Assembly: GCA_002438345.1 (NCBI GenBank)
Contig: DJUJ01000211.1
Location: 11,661-19,812, forward strand
Reading direction: 5' to 3'
DNA: 8,152 nt
Source of the DNA: Paenibacillus sp. UBA6285
Lineage (GTDB): Bacteria > Bacillota > Bacilli > Paenibacillales > Paenibacillaceae
Positions 6,598 through 8,152 of this stretch are shown in pieces (position 1 is the stretch's first letter; each line of letters opens with the position of its first letter). Below the pieces are notes generated by a model that saw nothing but the letters and a program-made list of their open reading frames with translations, was not told the DNA's origin and did no database searches. The position numbers were made by a program, and so were the translations under genes.

Positions 6598-8031
6598 ATG
6601 AATAATACCAATGTTATGTATAGTTTAATTAATCGTAATTCAAAGTTTATAAGCACAATAACTACTAAATACGAAAATATTATATGTGTAGGGTGCAGTA
6701 TTGAGTGGTTTACTAATTTTTATCCATATAAAACTAACGTTGAAAGCTACAATATTAGTGATGATCATGATGGTTTATTTGAAAAATTTGATTTTATATA
6801 TATATATAGCAATTCCTCATTATTGGAATTAAAAAGAAAAATAGAGTGTTCTAATACCACTCCTGATATTGCATTATCTTGTAGTTATGTGGAGATAAAT
6901 AAACTAGAAGAATTGAAACCTAGGTTGAAATTAGTGTCTGATGAGAGTGTTTTTCTGAATGTAGGGACATTGATACAATATAATAATAAATCAGTTGTCT
7001 ATACAAAAAGAGGAGATTCTGGTTTTTCGTTATTTGGACCATATGCCAGTTTACAAAAAGGAGAGTATTTTGCTAAGTTTGAATTAGAGTTTTATGAAGA
7101 TATCTTTCCTTTTTGTATTGATAATAAGAATGAGGTTGCAGTATTATCTATTGCAGTAAATGATAATGTAATTGCGATGAAACAAATTTCATTAAATGAA
7201 ATGTTATTTAGTAATATATTCTCTTTGGAGTTTAATTTATTGGAAACTTCTCAAGTAGAGATGAGAGTATATTCTACAGGTAATTATAGTTTCATTGCGA
7301 ATGTGAATAGATATTTTCAAAAAGCTTCAAAAATTAATAATCATCATTCAAATGCTTTACCCGAACAACTTTTAGAGAATGAAAATGAAAATTATTCGTA
7401 TTCACAAGCTGGAGAAGATGTTATAGCTAAATGGTTACTAATGGATTGTCTGAAGTTAGATGAAATTAGATATCTTGATATTGGTGCACATCATCCATCA
7501 TCATGTAATAACACTTATTTATTTTATAAGTTTTTCAATTGTAAAGGTGTTTGCGTGGAGGCAGACCCATCATTAGTTTCGAAGATTGCAGAAAAAAGAA
7601 CTCGAGATATAGTTCTTAATGTAGGGATTACGCAAGAAGAGTCCAATTTATTGTTTTATGTAATGGACGAAAAGGGTCTAAACACATTTTCAGAAAGTAT
7701 AGCTAATAAGTATGTGAATGAGTTAGGTAGAAAAATTGAAAAAGTAATAGAAGTTCCAACAATGAATATTAATCAAGTTTTGAGTGAATATTTTCTTGAT
7801 GGTATAGATTTTGTGTCAATTGATACTGAGGGTCTAGAAATGGAGATTCTAACTAGTATTGATTTTGATAAGTATCGACCAATCTCATTTTGTATTGAAA
7901 CTATTCAAAATGGTAGAGATGGATTCTATAAAGAGAAAGAAATTATAGAATTTTTAGAATTACATGGTTATAGGGTGTTTGCTGATACTTTTATTAATAC
8001 TATATTTGTCGATGATAAATATAAGTTTTAG
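6598..8031 (+). CDS. FkbM-family SAM-dependent methyltransferase with N-terminal Rossmann-like and beta-sandwich-like extensions
   Basis: A 477-residue protein when started at ATG 6598. A longer reading from TTG 6583 adds 5 residues but would place the strong site GAGGTGG (6589-6595) inside the gene, so ATG is chosen. The C-terminal domain (about 266-477) is an FkbM methyltransferase (Methyltransf_21): SQAGEDV at 269-275, the SAM-binding YLDIGAHHP at 292-300, CVEADP at 319-324 with E321 as the likely ribose contact, and VSIDTEGLEMEIL from 406. Residues 140-240 look like a beta-sandwich: FGPYASLQKGEY at 146-157, then alternating strands ending near VYSTGNYSF at 224-232. Residues 20-95 include IICVGCSIEWF and FDFIYIYSN, which resemble a reduced Rossmann fold; this part is uncertain. 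Known: FkbM enzymes O-methylate sugars and other hydroxyl groups. Inference: it methylates the glycan made by the upstream enzymes, and the beta-sandwich may hold the chain. It is the last gene visible in this run. Confidence 0.88.
   Translation: MNNTNVMYSLINRNSKFISTITTKYENIICVGCSIEWFTNFYPYKTNVESYNISDDHDGLFEKFDFIYIYSNSSLLELKRKIECSNTTPDIALSCSYVEINKLEELKPRLKLVSDESVFLNVGTLIQYNNKSVVYTKRGDSGFSLFGPYASLQKGEYFAKFELEFYEDIFPFCIDNKNEVAVLSIAVNDNVIAMKQISLNEMLFSNIFSLEFNLLETSQVEMRVYSTGNYSFIANVNRYFQKASKINNHHSNALPEQLLENENENYSYSQAGEDVIAKWLLMDCLKLDEIRYLDIGAHHPSSCNNTYLFYKFFNCKGVCVEADPSLVSKIAEKRTRDIVLNVGITQEESNLLFYVMDEKGLNTFSESIANKYVNELGRKIEKVIEVPTMNINQVLSEYFLDGIDFVSIDTEGLEMEILTSIDFDKYRPISFCIETIQNGRDGFYKEKEIIEFLELHGYRVFADTFINTIFVDDKYKF
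6795..6808 (+). repeat. (TA)7 dinucleotide tract inside the methyltransferase gene
   Basis: Seven perfect TA units run through codons 66-71 of the gene starting at 6598, encoding part of FIYIYS. Gain or loss of one unit would shift the reading frame well before the FkbM domain. In such AT-rich DNA the tract may be chance, since TAT and ATA are common Tyr and Ile codons here. Confidence 0.7.
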
Positions 8032-8043
8032 TGAATTATTTGG

Positions 8044-8061
8044 GACATCATGACAGATGTC
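8044..8061. other. Perfect 6-bp inverted repeat just after the last gene
   Basis: GACATC (8044-8049) and GATGTC (8056-8061) are perfect reverse complements around a 6-base loop (ATGACA), beginning 12 bases after the TAG of the methyltransferase gene. In RNA two further G-U pairs could extend the stem outward. No run of T follows, so it is not a standard intrinsic terminator. It may be a weak mRNA 3'-end structure, a binding site or chance. The rest of the tail (8032-8152) holds no gene or clear promoter. Confidence 0.4.
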
Positions 8062-8152
8062 TTGGAGCAGTTACTTTAATTGAATATCGTAGGAAGTATA
8101 TCCTTTAACTAAAATCACTAACTAACAAACAAATACTTCTCGACTGAAAATA

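Noticed and set aside
8050..8079. Tiny open frame ATG 8050 to TAA 8079
   Set aside because: Nine codons, no ribosome site at suitable spacing, and it starts inside the inverted repeat loop; no support as a gene.
8080..8115. Possible promoter (TTGAAT at 8080-8085 with TAAAAT at 8110-8115)
   Set aside because: The spacing is 24 bases, far from the usual 16-18, and such AT-rich hexamers are expected by chance in this sequence.

Overview
The window is a compact, strongly AT-rich stretch (roughly 30% G+C by eye) in which every gene lies on the + strand and about 97% of the bases are coding. The ribosome binding sites (AGAGGGGG, AAGGTGG, AAGGA, GAGGTGG) are the strong purine-rich kind typical of low-GC Bacillota (Firmicutes). 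The genus cannot be read from the sequence. The gene content is that of a cell-surface polysaccharide or S-layer-glycan assembly locus of the ABC-transporter-dependent type. No rRNA, tRNA, CRISPR array, transposase or phage gene is visible.

Layout. Bases 1-609 are the 3' end of an ABC-transporter ATPase gene carrying a Wzt-type carbohydrate-binding C-terminal domain; the ATPase domain lies upstream of the window. Bases 630-1280 encode a small protein with a basic amphipathic helix followed by a long coiled coil and no enzyme domain. Bases 1327-3897 encode an 856-residue tandem glycosyltransferase with two GT-B (GT4-like) modules, a layout resembling WbdA-type polymerising mannosyltransferases. 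Bases 3910-4404 encode a second small basic-helix/coiled-coil protein. Bases 4401-6569 encode a GT2-GT4 fusion that starts with GTG and overlaps the previous gene by 4 bases. Bases 6598-8031 encode an FkbM-family methyltransferase preceded by a Rossmann-like region and a probable beta-sandwich domain. Bases 8032-8152 are non-coding and hold one short perfect inverted repeat and no convincing promoter.

How the parts may work together. The two multi-domain glycosyltransferases carry four catalytic modules, enough to build a repeating unit on a lipid carrier at the inner face of the membrane. In the characterised E. coli O9a pathway, a methyltransferase/kinase caps the growing end, its coiled coil sets chain length, and the Wzt C-terminal domain recognises the capped chain for export. 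Here the same functions may be split over separate proteins: an FkbM methyltransferase as possible capping or decorating enzyme, two enzyme-free coiled-coil proteins on either side of the tandem glycosyltransferase as possible scaffold or ruler, and a Wzt C-domain as possible chain reader. This is an inference from domain content and gene order. The most interesting part is the pair of stand-alone helix/coiled-coil proteins.
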